From assembly GCF_032190635.1 (NCBI RefSeq), contig NZ_JAVLAS010000001.1:1426001-1490000 (forward strand): a stretch of 64,000 nucleotides of DNA, read 5' to 3'. The notes under the pieces were generated by a model, which was given only the letters and a program-made list of their open reading frames with translations, was not told where the DNA came from and did not search any database. Position numbers and translations under genes: made by a program. The stretch comes from Levilactobacillus zymae (lineage in GTDB: Bacteria; Bacillota; Bacilli; Lactobacillales; Lactobacillaceae). Shown here piece after piece: positions 1 through 13,758 of the stretch (position 1 is its first letter; every line of letters starts with the position of its first letter).

Positions 1-1
1 T

Positions 2-577
2 CAAGATTCCATCGAAGAAGAAGCTACCCGTGCGGGCCAATACTACGTTAACCACCGTTGGTTAGGTGGGACTTTGACCAACTGGGAAACGATCCAAACG
101 CGGATCAAGCGTCTGAAGAGCTTAAAGAAGATGGCAACTGACGGGACGTTTGACGTCTTACCTAAGAAGGAAGTTTCCTTGTTGAAGAAGTCTCAAGACA
201 AGTTGGAACGGTTCTTAGGCGGGATCGAAGACATGCCTAAATTGCCTGACGTGCTGTTCATCGTTGACCCACGTAAGGAACAAATCGCGGTTCACGAAGC
301 ACAAAAGTTGAACATCCCGATCGTTGCCATGGTTGATACCAACACCGATCCAGATGACATCGACGTTGTGATTCCTTCTAACGATGACGCTATCCGGGCC
401 GTTCGCCTGATCACTTCCAAGATGGCTGATGCCATTGTTGAAGGTCGTCAAGGGGAAGACCAAGTTGACGAAAAGACTTTCGAAGGTAAGAAGGATGACG
501 CTGCCAAGGATGGCCAAGCTAAGTCTGACAACTCGATGGAAGACATCGTTAACGCCGTTGAAGGCGACAACAAGTAA
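2..577 (+). CDS. rpsB: 30S ribosomal protein S2, 5'-truncated
   Basis: C-terminal part of ribosomal protein S2, a 30S subunit protein that binds on the platform side and is needed for S1 docking. The reading frame is open from base 2 to a TAA at 577 (191 codons visible, about three quarters of the usual roughly 260 aa). The first visible residues include the family motif [13 protein letters not shown], followed by [20 protein letters not shown] and [21 protein letters not shown], all typical of S2. The C-terminal tail is acidic and lysine-rich. The true start lies before the window. It is followed by tsf, as in most bacteria, with a terminator-like hairpin between them. Confidence 0.97.
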   Translation, partial: QDSIEEEATRAGQYYVNHRWLGGTLTNWETIQTRIKRLKSLKKMATDGTFDVLPKKEVSLLKKSQDKLERFLGGIEDMPKLPDVLFIVDPRKEQIAVHEAQKLNIPIVAMVDTNTDPDDIDVVIPSNDDAIRAVRLITSKMADAIVEGRQGEDQVDEKTFEGKKDDAAKDGQAKSDNSMEDIVNAVEGDNK

Positions 578-633
578 TTAAATGCAAGGTTCCCGGTTCG
601 GGAACTTTCCAAATACACGCTTTAAAGCACCTT

Positions 634-685
634 AGGCTGGCTTAATAAGGACCGTTAATGGCCTGAGATTAGGTCAGCCTTTTTT
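634..685 (+). terminator. Rho-independent terminator between rpsB and tsf
   Basis: The arm AGGCTGGCTTAAT near 634 pairs with ATTAGGTCAGCCT near 668-680, giving 13 bp with two G-U pairs, and is followed by a T run at 681-685. It sits 57 bases after the rpsB stop. tsf starts only 40 bases later, so it probably works as a partial terminator that lowers tsf relative to rpsB. Confidence 0.75.
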
Positions 686-724
686 AGGCGCTAACGTTAT
701 GATTATAAAAGGAGGCCATTACAC

Positions 725-1609
725 ATGGCAAGCAAGATTACTGCGGCACAAGTTAAAGAATTACGGGACAAAACCCAAGTTGGGATGATGGATGCCAAGA
801 AGGCCTTAGTTGCTTCTGAAGGCGACATGGACAAGGCCATCGACTTCCTGCGTGAAAAGGGAATTGCCAAGGCCAAGAAGAAGAGTGGTAACGTGGCAGC
901 TAACGGGTTGGCTAAGGTTGTCGTGAACGGCAACGACGCTGCCATCATCGAAGTTAACTCCGAAACCGACTTTGTGGCCACTAACGACACGTTCAACGGC
1001 TTAGTTGACACGATTGGTGACACGATTGCCAAGCAAGAACCAGCTGGTTTGGACGCTGCTTTGGCTTTGAAGACGGCCGATGGTGAAACCATCCAAGAAG
1101 CCATCATCAAAACCACGCAAGTGACGAGTGAAAACGTTCAATTACGGCGTTTTGCGGTTGTTAAGAAGACCGACAACCAAGTCTTCGGCGCTTACTTACA
1201 CCAAGGTGGCCAAATCGCTGCTGTGGTGGTCTTAGATGGTGCGGATGAAGCGACGGCTAAGGACGTTGCGATGCACGTTGCTGCGATCAACCCAGAATTC
1301 GTTTCTAAGGACGACATTCCAGCCGACCGCTTAGCTCACGAACGCGAAGTCTTGAAGCAAGAAGCCTTGAACGAAGGCAAGCCTGAAAAGATCGTCGAAA
1401 AGATGGTTGAAGGTCGTTTGCACAAGTTCTTATCCGAAATCAGCTTGGCTGACCAACCATTCGTCAAGGATGGCGACCAAACGGTGAGCCAATTCGTGGC
1501 TAGCAAGGGTGGTAAGTTAGTGACCTTTGTCCGTTACGAAGTTGGTGAAGGCATCGAAAAGCCAACGGTTGACCTGGCCAAGGAAGTCCAAGACCAAATC
1601 AACGGTTAA
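725..1609 (+). CDS. tsf: Elongation factor Ts
   Basis: EF-Ts, the guanine nucleotide exchange factor that regenerates EF-Tu-GTP in the cytoplasm. It is 294 aa, the usual length. The N-terminal UBA-like region carries the family signature KELRDKTQVGMMDAKKAL, and the core carries EVNSETDFVATN, the EF-Ts signature 2. A strong ribosome binding site, AAAGGAGG, lies 8 bases before the ATG, which fixes the start. It follows rpsB and precedes pyrH and frr, the usual rpsB-tsf-pyrH-frr order, and is closed by its own terminator. Confidence 0.98.
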   Translation: MASKITAAQVKELRDKTQVGMMDAKKALVASEGDMDKAIDFLREKGIAKAKKKSGNVAANGLAKVVVNGNDAAIIEVNSETDFVATNDTFNGLVDTIGDTIAKQEPAGLDAALALKTADGETIQEAIIKTTQVTSENVQLRRFAVVKKTDNQVFGAYLHQGGQIAAVVVLDGADEATAKDVAMHVAAINPEFVSKDDIPADRLAHEREVLKQEALNEGKPEKIVEKMVEGRLHKFLSEISLADQPFVKDGDQTVSQFVASKGGKLVTFVRYEVGEGIEKPTVDLAKEVQDQING

Positions 1610-1619
1610 TTTTTGAGCT

Positions 1620-1655
1620 AAAAGCGTAGCCGCAGCTTGCGGTCTACGCTTTTCT
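1620..1655 (+). terminator. Terminator after tsf
   Basis: Stem AAAAGCGTAG-CCGC / GCGG-TCTACGCTTTT with loop AGCTT, ending in a short T run. It starts 11 bases after the tsf stop and separates tsf from the promoter of pyrH. Confidence 0.8.
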
Positions 1656-1693
1656 TATGAGCAGATTTTAGGAACAGGGTGATTTCGTGGGCC

Positions 1694-1722
1694 CTGACTA
1701 TCACTAATTCGGGGAATATGAT
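1694..1722 (+). promoter_or_regulatory. Probable pyrH promoter
   Basis: -35 CTGACT, 17-base spacer, -10 TATGAT, lying between the tsf terminator and the pyrH start. It would start transcription near 1729 and drive pyrH-frr and the following gene. Confidence 0.5.
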
Positions 1723-1724
1723 AG

Positions 1725-2483
<759 letters not shown>

Positions 2484-2488
2484 GACAG

Positions 2489-3046
2489 ATGGCAGATCAG
2501 ATCATTACCACAGCAGCAAGTAAGATGAAAAAAGCGGAAGACGCTTTGAAGCGCGAATTGGGAACGATTCGGGCCGGTCGGGCCAACGCTAGCATTTTAA
2601 ACCGCGTCATGGTTGACTATTATGGCCAACCAACGCCGTTGAACCAAGTCGCATCGATTACGATTCCGGAACCCCGGATCTTGATGGTGACGCCGTTTGA
2701 CAAGTCGGCGCTAGATAACATCGAAAAGGGAATTCTGGAGTCCGACGTCGGCATTACCCCTGCCAACGATGGGACGGCCATTCGGTTGGTCATTCCACAA
2801 TTGACTGAGGAGCGGCGTAAGGAAATCGCCAAGCAAGTTAAGGCAACGGCCGAAGAAGGTAAGGTAGCGGTGCGTAACGTGCGACGCGAAGCCATGGACG
2901 GCCTGAAGAAGGGCCACAAGGCTGGCGATTACACCGACGACCAGCTGCACAACCTAGAAGACCAAGTTCAAAAGGAAACGGACAAGGCCATCAAGGGTGT
3001 GGACGCCATTGCGGCGGATAAGGAAAAGGAAGTCTTGACGGACTAG
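2489..3046 (+). CDS. frr: Ribosome recycling factor
   Basis: RRF, which with EF-G splits post-termination ribosomes. It is 185 aa, exactly the family length. The sequence shows the conserved [16 protein letters not shown] near residues 25-40, the [14 protein letters not shown] segment, and the C-terminal helix with [15 protein letters not shown]. The protein is a tRNA-shaped three-helix bundle plus a beta domain. It starts 5 bases after the pyrH stop; the ribosome binding region AAGGGGTAAG overlaps the end of pyrH, which suggests translational coupling. Confidence 0.98.
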   Translation: MADQIITTAASKMKKAEDALKRELGTIRAGRANASILNRVMVDYYGQPTPLNQVASITIPEPRILMVTPFDKSALDNIEKGILESDVGITPANDGTAIRLVIPQLTEERRKEIAKQVKATAEEGKVAVRNVRREAMDGLKKGHKAGDYTDDQLHNLEDQVQKETDKAIKGVDAIAADKEKEVLTD

Positions 3047-3069
3047 TCACTAGTAAGGAGTGTTGACTC

Positions 3070-3486
3070 ATGGCAGAAGATAACCAACAAGAAAACGTTG
3101 AAATTACCCCGGGTTCTAAGGAATTTGGGAAGATGGTTTTTCGGTTAAATAACCCGGTAAACGCAGAAAATGTTTCGGTACTAAACTACAACGGGGCAGA
3201 ATTGGAACAGATTCAAGACGGGGTATACGCGCAACCCGCCTTTGTTAGTGATGATTTTAACCTGTTCTTTATTGTCACGCAGCTGATTGGTGACGACTGG
3301 ATTGTCGCTTTCTCGAAGGCTAAGATTGAAAACGACAATGAGATTACCGACTTGTCCGACCCAATTCCTACGGGCGAAGGCTTGAACATGTTGGGTCAAG
3401 TCAGTGCGGATGACGCCAACAACTTGCTGAGCTATTTTGGCACGTTAGTGGATGCGAAACGCGGTGAATGGCGGTTAATCGAGTAG
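3070..3486 (+). CDS. Unknown conserved-looking protein between frr and uppS
   Basis: 138-aa acidic soluble protein that I do not recognise. There is no signal peptide or membrane segment. It contains aromatic strands such as DDFNLFFIVTQLIGDDWIVAF in the middle and ends in GEWRLIE, suggesting a small alpha/beta fold. AAGGAG lies 11 bases before the ATG, and the gene starts 23 bases after frr, so it is probably cotranscribed with pyrH-frr and closed by the terminator at 3518. In many Firmicutes uppS follows frr directly, so this is an extra gene in a conserved operon. A ribosome-related role is only a guess from position. Confidence 0.85.
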   Translation: MAEDNQQENVEITPGSKEFGKMVFRLNNPVNAENVSVLNYNGAELEQIQDGVYAQPAFVSDDFNLFFIVTQLIGDDWIVAFSKAKIENDNEITDLSDPIPTGEGLNMLGQVSADDANNLLSYFGTLVDAKRGEWRLIE

Positions 3487-3517
3487 TCGACTAAAAGCTA
3501 AAGTTTTCGCTCAATTT

Positions 3518-3549
3518 GGGGGCTAGGATAGTATCCTGGCCCTTTTTTT
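3518..3549 (+). terminator. Terminator after the unknown gene, before uppS
   Basis: Stem GGGCTAGGATA / TATCCTGGCCC with a 1-base loop core and one G-U pair, followed by seven T residues. It ends the pyrH-frr-unknown unit. Confidence 0.85.
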
Positions 3550-3590
3550 GTTAAGATGAGAGGTTGTAAGAAGAGCAATGGAGGTGCACT

Positions 3591-4367
3591 GTGTTTTCAT
3601 TTTTAAATAAAGATCAGCAAACCGGTGAGGTGGCCGAATTGCAGCTGGACGAGCAGAATATTCCCGCCCACGTTGCCATCATTATGGATGGCAACGGTCG
3701 GTGGGCGCAACAGCGTCACTTGCCCCGAATTGCGGGCCACAAGCAGGGGATGAACACGGTCAAGACGGTTGCCAAGGCGGCTAGTCACTTGGGCGTTAAA
3801 GTGTTGACCCTTTACGCGTTTTCCACCGAGAATTGGAAGCGCCCCACGACCGAAGTGAACTATTTAATGAAGTTACCCGTCGATTTCTTTGGGACTTTTG
3901 TCCCGGACTTGGTGAAAAATAATATTCGCGTCAAAGTCATGGGTTACACGGACCAGTTACCCACTGCGACCCAAAAGGCCGTTCACGACGCGATTGAAGC
4001 CACGCAGGCTTGCACGGGGATGGTGTTAAACTTTGCGTTGAACTACGGGGGGCGGGCCGAAATTGTCACGGCCGTCCAATCTCTGGCACGCCAGGTTCAA
4101 GCGGGGCAGCTCGATCCGGCGACCATCGATGAGGATCAGATCGGTCAGCACCTGATGACCGGCGATCTGGGCGCTCTCCAGGATCCTGATTTACTGATTC
4201 GAACGAGTGGAGAAGAGCGCCTATCGAACTTCATGTTATGGCAGGTGGCCTATAGCGAATTTGTCTTTATGGATCGGCATTGGCCCGATTTCGACCAGAC
4301 AACGCTGGAACAAGCGATTTATCAATATCAACAACGGCACCGTCGTTTTGGCGGGCTGACTAATTAA
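3591..4367 (+). CDS. uppS: Isoprenyl transferase (undecaprenyl diphosphate synthase)
   Basis: Makes undecaprenyl diphosphate from farnesyl diphosphate and isopentenyl diphosphate; this is the lipid carrier for peptidoglycan and teichoic acid precursors. It is 258 aa, near the family norm. The catalytic P-loop HVAIIMDGNGRWA is at about residues 27-39 with the key Asp33, and the C-terminal signature is LIRTSGEERLSNF with the conserved IPP-binding arginines. It starts at GTG, with GGAGGTG 7 bases upstream. cdsA and rseP follow, the standard uppS-cdsA-rseP-proS order. Confidence 0.97.
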   Translation: MFSFLNKDQQTGEVAELQLDEQNIPAHVAIIMDGNGRWAQQRHLPRIAGHKQGMNTVKTVAKAASHLGVKVLTLYAFSTENWKRPTTEVNYLMKLPVDFFGTFVPDLVKNNIRVKVMGYTDQLPTATQKAVHDAIEATQACTGMVLNFALNYGGRAEIVTAVQSLARQVQAGQLDPATIDEDQIGQHLMTGDLGALQDPDLLIRTSGEERLSNFMLWQVAYSEFVFMDRHWPDFDQTTLEQAIYQYQQRHRRFGGLTN

Positions 4368-4393
4368 AACTTTGTGATTGAGGAGCGTAGAAT

Positions 4394-5182
4394 ATGAAAC
4401 AACGGGTTATTACGGCAGTGGTGGCGTTAATCATCTTTATTCCCATTATCATTGCTGGTGGCATTTGGGTTGATATTGCGGCCTTCGCCTTAGGGCTGGT
4501 GGCGTTATCGGAAATTTTGGTGATGCGTAAGAAGCTGCTGGTCAGTCCGGAAGCCATCATTTCGGGGATTGGGATCTTAGCAGTGATTGCGCCGGAATCG
4601 TGGTGGCGGGACTTACCGGGACACCTCAGTCCCTGGTACATCGTGTACTTATTTGTGTTATTACTGCTCTTACGGACGGTGGTGTCACGTAACCGTTTCT
4701 CCTTTGATGATGCCGGGGTGATCACCCTGAGCATGTTGTACATCGGGATTGGCTTTCACTTTTTCATTGCTGCTCGGGCCATTAGCCTGGTGGCGTTACT
4801 CTACGCATTATTTATCGTGTGGGTGACCGATTCTGGGGCCTACATGATTGGTCGTAAGTTGGGCCGCCATAAGTTAGCCCCACACATTAGTCCCAATAAG
4901 ACCTGGGAAGGATCCGTCGGGGGCACGGTGGTCGCTACGCTGATTGTGTCCATTTTCTGGGCTTTCTTCCCGTTTGGCCACTACAGCTTACCCACGATGA
5001 TCCTCTTAACCCTGATCTTTTCCATTGTGGGTCAGTTCGGGGATTTAGTCGAATCGGCGCTGAAACGGTACTATGGCGTCAAGGATTCCGGCCGAATTTT
5101 ACCGGGTCATGGGGGGATCCTAGATCGGTTTGATAGTTTACTGTTAGTACTGCCCGTGATTCACCTCTTTGGCCTGATTTAA
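4394..5182 (+). CDS. cdsA: Phosphatidate cytidylyltransferase
   Basis: Integral membrane enzyme that makes CDP-diacylglycerol from phosphatidate and CTP, the branch point of phospholipid synthesis. It is 262 aa with several hydrophobic helices: VITAVVALIIFIPIIIAGG at the N terminus, then YIVYLFVLLLLLRTVV and LLYALFIVWV. The CDP-OH-type signature is seen as DSGAYMIGRKLGRHKLAPHISPNKTWEGSVGG split over residues 146-177 and the C-terminal KDSGRILPGHGGILDRFDS, which holds the catalytic aspartates. It starts 26 bases after uppS with GAGG upstream. Confidence 0.96.
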   Translation: MKQRVITAVVALIIFIPIIIAGGIWVDIAAFALGLVALSEILVMRKKLLVSPEAIISGIGILAVIAPESWWRDLPGHLSPWYIVYLFVLLLLLRTVVSRNRFSFDDAGVITLSMLYIGIGFHFFIAARAISLVALLYALFIVWVTDSGAYMIGRKLGRHKLAPHISPNKTWEGSVGGTVVATLIVSIFWAFFPFGHYSLPTMILLTLIFSIVGQFGDLVESALKRYYGVKDSGRILPGHGGILDRFDSLLLVLPVIHLFGLI

Positions 5183-5316
5183 TTAGAAGACGTTCGCTTG
5201 CGTCCACGGTGGGGCTTAGGGTATGCTAAGACACAGCGAATTAGGCGTTACGGTGCCAGGTTGCACCAGGCGTGTATTATCGACTAAGACAACGAACTGA
5301 GGAAGGGACGAAATCT

Positions 5317-8335
<3,019 letters not shown>

Positions 8336-8345
8336 TTGCCCCACG

Positions 8346-8377
8346 AAAAAGACCAGCGATTGGGGCTGGTCTTTTTT
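8346..8377 (+). terminator. Terminator between proS and polC
   Basis: Stem AAAAAGACCAGC / GCTGGTCTTTTTT with loop GATTGGG; the T run is the 3' arm. Only 32 bases separate it from the polC start, and I see no promoter in that space, so polC probably relies on read-through. Confidence 0.85.
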
Positions 8378-8409
8378 CGACGGAAAACAGATTAGGAAGG
8401 GGATTCCTC

Positions 8410-11400
8410 GTGGACGAAGATCGACATAGCTTATTTGAAAAGCTGCTACAACAATTAGATCTCAGCCAACTGGCTGACCAAGAGAACTTTAAGGCGGCCA
8501 CCCTCGAACGGTTGACCGTGCACGAACAATCGCGACGGTGGCATTTCCAACTGCAGTTTCCAGAAATTTTGCCGTACCAGACGTTTGCCACGCTTCAGCA
8601 GCACCTGCAACTGGCCTTTCACGAGATTGCCACGGTGTCGGCTGCAATTCAGACGACTAATCCGGCATTGACCAATCGGCTACTGGGTGATTACTGGTTA
8701 TGGGTGGTCCAAAATAGTGGGCTGACCAACAATTTAGTGCAGGAACTGCGCCAGTCGCAGGTGCCAGAACTGGATGCCGACCAGCGGGTGCTACTGTATG
8801 CCCAAAACGAAGTCATTAAGGACTTCCTACAAAATCAGGCCTTAGGACCACTGGAAGACACCTACCGGCAGGCCGGGTTTCCGAAATTTAACATTCAGGT
8901 CATGGTCGACGAATCTAAATCGCAGGCCAAGATCGACGAATTTAAGGCGCAACGAGAAAAAACCGACGCGCAACTCGCACAACAAGCTGCCGCGGCGATC
9001 GAAAAGGCCAATCAGAAACGCCAAAGCCAGCAGGCTAACGGCGAGGTCCAACCCGCTAGCGGGCCGACCCAGATTGGGAAGACCATTAAGGGCGATCAAC
9101 CGATCACCCGAATGGTCGACATCACCCAAGAGGAACGCTCGGTCGTGGTCGAGGGCTACGTTTTCGACAAAGAAATTCGGAAACTCCGGTCGGGGCGGCA
9201 ACTGCTGACCTTAAAGATCACCGACTACACTTCCTCCATCGTGGTCAAGAAGTTCTCCCGGGGGGCCGAAGACGAGGCCCAGTTTGCCGGCGTGGAAGAA
9301 GGCAGTTGGGTCAAGGTCCGTGGGAGTGTTCAAGAAGATAGCTTCATGCGTGATTTGGCTCTGAACGCCTATGACATCAACCAGGTTAAGCACGCCACCC
9401 GCCAGGATACGGCCCCGGCCGACCAAAAACGGGTCGAACTCCACCTGCACACCACCATGAGCCAGATGGATGCGACCAATCCGATTGGCGACTTCGTGTC
9501 CCAGGCCAAGAAATGGGGGATGCCGGCGTTAGCCATCACGGACCATGCCGACGTCCAGGGTTTTCCCGCGGCCTTTAATGCGGGCGCCAAGGCCGGCGTG
9601 AAGATGCTTTACGGAGTCGAGGCTAACCTGGTGGACGACGGTGTGCCGATTGGCTACAACAGTGCGCATGTGCCCCTAGACGGCGCGACCTACGTGGTCT
9701 TTGACGTGGAAACCACCGGACTATCGGCCATCTACGATAAGGTGATCGAACTGTCCGCGGTCAAGATGGAACACAAGAACGTGGTCGACCAATTCGATGA
9801 ATTTATCGATCCCGGCTTTCCGTTGTCCGAACAGACCACGAACCTGACCAGTATCACCGACGATATGGTGGCCGGGTCCAAGAGCGAAGAGGAGGTCTTC
9901 AAGGCCTTCCGTGAGTTCTGTGGCGACGCCATCATTGTGGGGCATAACGTCACGTTTGACGTGGGCTTCATGAATACCGGTTATAAGCGCCATGGTATGG
10001 ACGAGATTGCCAACCCGATTATTGATACCCTGACGCTGGCGCGGTGGCTGTACCCGACGCTGAAGAGCTACCGGTTGAACACGTTAGCCAAGCGCTTCCA
10101 CGTCAGCCTGGAACACCATCACCGGGCCGTCTACGATGCCGAATCGACCGGTCATTTGAATTATCTGTTCTTAAAGGACGCCGAGGACCGCTACCACGTG
10201 CAGTTCCACGACCAATTGAACGACCACATGACCGATAACGACGCCTATAAGCACGCCCGACCGAATCACGCCATCATCCTGGCACAGACCCAAGCCGGGT
10301 TAAAGAACATGTTCAAGCTGGTGTCCGAATCCAACGTGAAGTACTTCTACCGGGTACCCCGGGTGCCCCGCAGCGTTTTAGAGGAGTACCGGGAGGGCCT
10401 GATCGTGGGTTCCGCCTGTTCGTCGGGGGAAGTCTTCACCGCGATGATGCAAAAGGGGAAGGTCGAAGCCGAGGCCAAGGCCAAGTACTACGACTACCTG
10501 GAAGTCCAACCGCCGCAAGCTTACCAACCGCTGCTGGACTCGGGCTTGATCGCTGACGAGGAACACTTACACGAAATCATCAAGAATATTGTGGATTTGG
10601 GTCATGACCTGAATAAACCGGTCGTGGCGACCGGGGACGTGCACTATTTGAACCCTAACGACGCCATTTACCGTAAGATCCTGATCCATTCGCAAGGGGG
10701 CGCTAACCCGCTAAACCGGCAGGAATTACCGCCCGTCCCGTTCTTGACCACTAACGAGATGCTGGACCAGTTTGCCTTTTTGGGACCGGAAACGGCCCAG
10801 GAGATTGTGGTGACCAACACCCACAAGATCGCCGACGAGATCGACGAAGTTCATCCGTTGAAGGACAAGCTCTACACGCCGCGGATGGATGGCGCCGAAG
10901 ATGAAATTCGTGAACGGACCATGGCCACCGCGCACGCGTGGTATGGCGATCCGTTGCCCGAACTGGTTCAACACCGGGTCGACCGGGAACTGAAATCGAT
11001 TATCGGTAACGGGTTCTCCGTGATTTACTTGATTGCCCAACGACTGGTAGCCAAGTCCAATAAGGACGGGTACTTGGTTGGGTCCCGGGGGTCCGTCGGG
11101 TCCAGTGTGGTGGCCACGCTGACCGGGATCACCGAGGTCAACCCCTTACCGCCGCACTACCGTTGCCCGAACTGTCAGTACTCACATTTTTACACCAAAG
11201 GGGAATACAGCTCTGGTTACGATTTACCCGAAAAGAAGTGTCCACAATGTGGCACGTTGATGATCGGCGACGGGCATAACATTCCGTTTGAAACCTTCTT
11301 AGGCTTCAAGGGAAACAAGGTGCCCGATATCGATTTGAACTTCTCCGGGGACTATCAACCGATCGCCCATAACTACACCAAGGTATTGTTCGGCGAGAAG

Positions 11401-12756
11401 AACGTGTACCGGGCGGGGACGATCGGCACCGTGGCCGATAAGACGGCTTACGGGTACGTCAAGGCCTATGAACGCGACACCGAGCAGACCTTCAGGGGCG
11501 CCGAGATCGACCGCTTAGCCAAAGGGGCGACCGGGGTTAAACGAACCACCGGCCAACACCCGGCGGGGATCATCGTTGTGCCGGACTATATGGATATCTA
11601 CGACTTTACGCCGATCCAGTACCCGGCCGACGACCAAAACGCTGCTTGGCAGACCACCCACTTTGATTTCCATTCGATCCACGATAACATTTTGAAAATC
11701 GATATCCTGGGTCACGATGATCCGACCATGATTCGGACGCTCCAAGATTTGTCTGGGGTCGACCCGACCACCATTCCAATGGACGATCCGGGGGTCATGA
11801 AGTTGTTCTCCGGGACCGAGTCGTTAGGGGTTACACCGGAACAGATTCAGTCCAAGACGGGAACGTTGGGTGTGCCCGAATTCGGGACTCGTTTCGTGCG
11901 GGGGATGCTCGAACAGACCCACCCGCAGAACTACTCCCAGTTGCTTCAGATTTCTGGGTTGTCTCACGGGACCGATGTGTGGTTAGGTAACGCCGATGAG
12001 TTGATCAAGAACGGAACCGCCACCATCGCCAACGTGATTGGGTGTCGGGATAACATCATGACCGACTTGATCAACTACGGGTTAGATTCCGAAACCTCTT
12101 TTCAGATCATGGAACAGGTACGGCACGGCCGGGGAATCAAGGATGAGTGGCAGGATAAGATGCGCGAGACCGACGTGCCCCAGTGGTACATCGACTCTTG
12201 TTTAAAGATCAAGTACATGTTCCCGCGGGCCCATGCGGCGGCTTACGTCCTAATGGCCTTGCGGGTGGCGTACTTCAAGGTCTACTTCCCAATTATTTAC
12301 TACGCCGCTTACTTCTCCGTGCGGGCCGACGATTTCGACGTCGTGGCCATGTCGCAGGGTAAGACGGCGGTCAAGGCCGCCATGAAGGCCATCAATGACC
12401 AAGGCATGGATGCTTCGGCTAAGGACAAGAACCTGTTAACGGTTTTGGAACTCGCCAACGAAATGTTGGAACGTGGCTTTGACTTTAAGATGATCGATCT
12501 GGAAAAGTCCGATGCGGCCGATTGGATTATCGATGGTAACACTTTAATTGCGCCGTTTCGGGCGGCTCCCGGATTGGGCCTAAACGTGGCAAAGCAAATC
12601 GTTGCCGCGCGTAACGACCGACCATTTATCTCTAAGGAAGACTTAGCTAAGCGGGGGAAGGTCTCGAAGACGTTGATTGACTTTATGACCGAAAACGGTG
12701 TCTTGACTGGCTTACCCGATGAGAACCAACTGAGTTTGTTCGATGATCTGATGTAA
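8410..12756 (+). CDS. polC: DNA polymerase III alpha subunit, PolC type
   Basis: Replicative polymerase of low-G+C Gram-positives, with polymerase and 3'-5' proofreading in one chain. It is 1448 aa, the family length. Order of parts: N-terminal domains with a coiled, glutamine-rich linker (about residues 175-215), an OB fold (about 230-330), a PHP domain starting at [11 protein letters not shown] (about 343), an inserted exonuclease with FDVETTGL (about 430) and HNVTFDVGF, a split PHP end, a zinc module CPNC...CPQC (about 918-955), and the palm with [15 protein letters not shown] start preceded by AGGAAGGGG. Confidence 0.98.
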   Translation: MDEDRHSLFEKLLQQLDLSQLADQENFKAATLERLTVHEQSRRWHFQLQFPEILPYQTFATLQQHLQLAFHEIATVSAAIQTTNPALTNRLLGDYWLWVVQNSGLTNNLVQELRQSQVPELDADQRVLLYAQNEVIKDFLQNQALGPLEDTYRQAGFPKFNIQVMVDESKSQAKIDEFKAQREKTDAQLAQQAAAAIEKANQKRQSQQANGEVQPASGPTQIGKTIKGDQPITRMVDITQEERSVVVEGYVFDKEIRKLRSGRQLLTLKITDYTSSIVVKKFSRGAEDEAQFAGVEEGSWVKVRGSVQEDSFMRDLALNAYDINQVKHATRQDTAPADQKRVELHLHTTMSQMDATNPIGDFVSQAKKWGMPALAITDHADVQGFPAAFNAGAKAGVKMLYGVEANLVDDGVPIGYNSAHVPLDGATYVVFDVETTGLSAIYDKVIELSAVKMEHKNVVDQFDEFIDPGFPLSEQTTNLTSITDDMVAGSKSEEEVFKAFREFCGDAIIVGHNVTFDVGFMNTGYKRHGMDEIANPIIDTLTLARWLYPTLKSYRLNTLAKRFHVSLEHHHRAVYDAESTGHLNYLFLKDAEDRYHVQFHDQLNDHMTDNDAYKHARPNHAIILAQTQAGLKNMFKLVSESNVKYFYRVPRVPRSVLEEYREGLIVGSACSSGEVFTAMMQKGKVEAEAKAKYYDYLEVQPPQAYQPLLDSGLIADEEHLHEIIKNIVDLGHDLNKPVVATGDVHYLNPNDAIYRKILIHSQGGANPLNRQELPPVPFLTTNEMLDQFAFLGPETAQEIVVTNTHKIADEIDEVHPLKDKLYTPRMDGAEDEIRERTMATAHAWYGDPLPELVQHRVDRELKSIIGNGFSVIYLIAQRLVAKSNKDGYLVGSRGSVGSSVVATLTGITEVNPLPPHYRCPNCQYSHFYTKGEYSSGYDLPEKKCPQCGTLMIGDGHNIPFETFLGFKGNKVPDIDLNFSGDYQPIAHNYTKVLFGEKNVYRAGTIGTVADKTAYGYVKAYERDTEQTFRGAEIDRLAKGATGVKRTTGQHPAGIIVVPDYMDIYDFTPIQYPADDQNAAWQTTHFDFHSIHDNILKIDILGHDDPTMIRTLQDLSGVDPTTIPMDDPGVMKLFSGTESLGVTPEQIQSKTGTLGVPEFGTRFVRGMLEQTHPQNYSQLLQISGLSHGTDVWLGNADELIKNGTATIANVIGCRDNIMTDLINYGLDSETSFQIMEQVRHGRGIKDEWQDKMRETDVPQWYIDSCLKIKYMFPRAHAAAYVLMALRVAYFKVYFPIIYYAAYFSVRADDFDVVAMSQGKTAVKAAMKAINDQGMDASAKDKNLLTVLELANEMLERGFDFKMIDLEKSDAADWIIDGNTLIAPFRAAPGLGLNVAKQIVAARNDRPFISKEDLAKRGKVSKTLIDFMTENGVLTGLPDENQLSLFDDLM

Positions 12757-12780
12757 CCCCCGATTTGCGGGATTTACCCC

Positions 12781-12819
12781 GTGGGAAGCGCTTACAAAAT
12801 GCTAAAAACGTGCTATACT
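12781..12819 (+). promoter_or_regulatory. Promoter with a cre-like (CcpA) site
   Basis: -35 TTACAA at 12792, 16-base spacer, -10 TATACT at 12814. The sequence AAGCGCTTACA at 12786-12796 matches the right 11 positions of the cre consensus; the left end (GGG instead of TGW) is imperfect. A cre over the -35 box would mean repression by CcpA in rich sugar. The promoter serves the small membrane protein at 12876. Confidence 0.5.
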
Positions 12820-12875
12820 GAGGTTGAGGAAATGAATGACTTAATCACAGACAATCACGAAAGCGGGTGTTCCCC

Positions 12876-13148
12876 ATGTTACGGCAATTCGTTCGATTAC
12901 CAGACGGTTGGCTCTTCTTTGCGGGATATTGTTTGATTGCACTAGGGTACGTGTTCTGTGGTCTCATCGCCAGTGTTGCTGCAACGCCATTTTTGGCCCT
13001 GGTCATTGCGTACTTCTTCGTCGCCTTTATCCTGACCTTAATCAAGGTGTTCGGGCTACGGCGGTTAGAGTTAACGCAGCTGAATTTTCTAATTTTTGAA
13101 TTTATTACGATTGCAGGGTTTATCATTGTCTTGGCAACTTGCGAGTAA
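12876..13148 (+). CDS. Small membrane protein of unknown function
   Basis: 90-aa protein with three predicted hydrophobic segments: WLFFAGYCLIALGYVFCGLI, an alanine-rich stretch TPFLALVIAYFFVAFILTLI, and FLIFEFITIAGFIIVLAT at the C terminus. I do not recognise the family. The ATG at 12876 is preferred over the in-frame GTG at 12867 because GGGTG lies at the right distance, but the ribosome binding site is weak either way. It stands alone with its own promoter between polC and rimP, and the hairpin at 13209 follows it. Confidence 0.75.
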   Translation: MLRQFVRLPDGWLFFAGYCLIALGYVFCGLIASVAATPFLALVIAYFFVAFILTLIKVFGLRRLELTQLNFLIFEFITIAGFIIVLATCE

Positions 13149-13149
13149 G

Positions 13150-13178
13150 TTGCAATTACGGCGTAGTTGTAGTAAAGT
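13150..13178 (+). promoter_or_regulatory. Possible promoter of the rimP-nusA operon
   Basis: -35-like TTGCAA, 17-base spacer, -10-like TAAAGT. It is a weak match, but it is the best candidate upstream of rimP; the only other space, between the hairpin at 13209-13234 and rimP, is too short for a promoter. Confidence 0.35.
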
Positions 13179-13208
13179 TAAGAATGTAATTAAACTCGTT
13201 TTTAAATG

Positions 13209-13234
13209 AGTGAGCAGCCATGCTCACTCTTTTT
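13209..13234 (+). terminator. Terminator or attenuator just before rimP
   Basis: Stem GAGTGAGCA / TGCTCACTC with loop GCCA, then five T residues. It lies 60 bases after the small membrane gene and 30 bases before rimP. Because no promoter fits downstream of it, transcription of the nusA operon must pass through it, so it may act as an attenuator. Confidence 0.75.
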
Positions 13235-13263
13235 AATGGATAAATATAGGAGGCGGAATATAG

Positions 13264-13737
13264 TTGAGTACAGTCATCGAGACCGTGACGAGCTTGGTCC
13301 AACCGATCGTGGCCCGTCACCAATTCGAACTGGTCGATGTGGAATTCGTAAAGGAAGGTAAGAGCTGGTACCTGCGCGTCTATATTGATAAACCCGGTGG
13401 GATTAACATTGAAGAATGTGCGCTGGTGAGTGATGAATTGTCTGAACAGCTAGACGCGTTGGATCCCGATCCGATTCCGCAAGCATACTTCTTAGAAGTG
13501 TCTTCACCCGGTGCCGAACGGCCGTTGAAGAAGCCGGAAGATTTTGAACGAGCCGTGGGCCAATACATTCACGTATCACTTTACCAAAAGATTGGCCAAA
13601 GTAAGGTGTACGAAGGCACATTGGAGAAGCTAACCGCTGAGCAACTGGATTTAAAGGTAAACCTTAAGGGGCGTTTCAAGACCTTCGAGATTCCGCGATC
13701 CGCCATTGCTCAGGCCCGGTTGGCCATTAAGTTCTAA
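13264..13737 (+). CDS. rimP: Ribosome maturation factor RimP
   Basis: Needed for maturation of the 30S subunit. 157 aa, usual length. The N-terminal domain has [26 protein letters not shown], and the middle has the conserved [16 protein letters not shown]; the C-terminal SH3-like domain follows (about residues 85-155). It starts at TTG with AGGAGG 9 bases upstream. First gene of the rimP-nusA-rnpM-ylxQ-infB-rbfA operon. Confidence 0.96.
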   Translation: MSTVIETVTSLVQPIVARHQFELVDVEFVKEGKSWYLRVYIDKPGGINIEECALVSDELSEQLDALDPDPIPQAYFLEVSSPGAERPLKKPEDFERAVGQYIHVSLYQKIGQSKVYEGTLEKLTAEQLDLKVNLKGRFKTFEIPRSAIAQARLAIKF

Positions 13738-13758
13738 AGTTAAGGAGCGAAAGACAAC

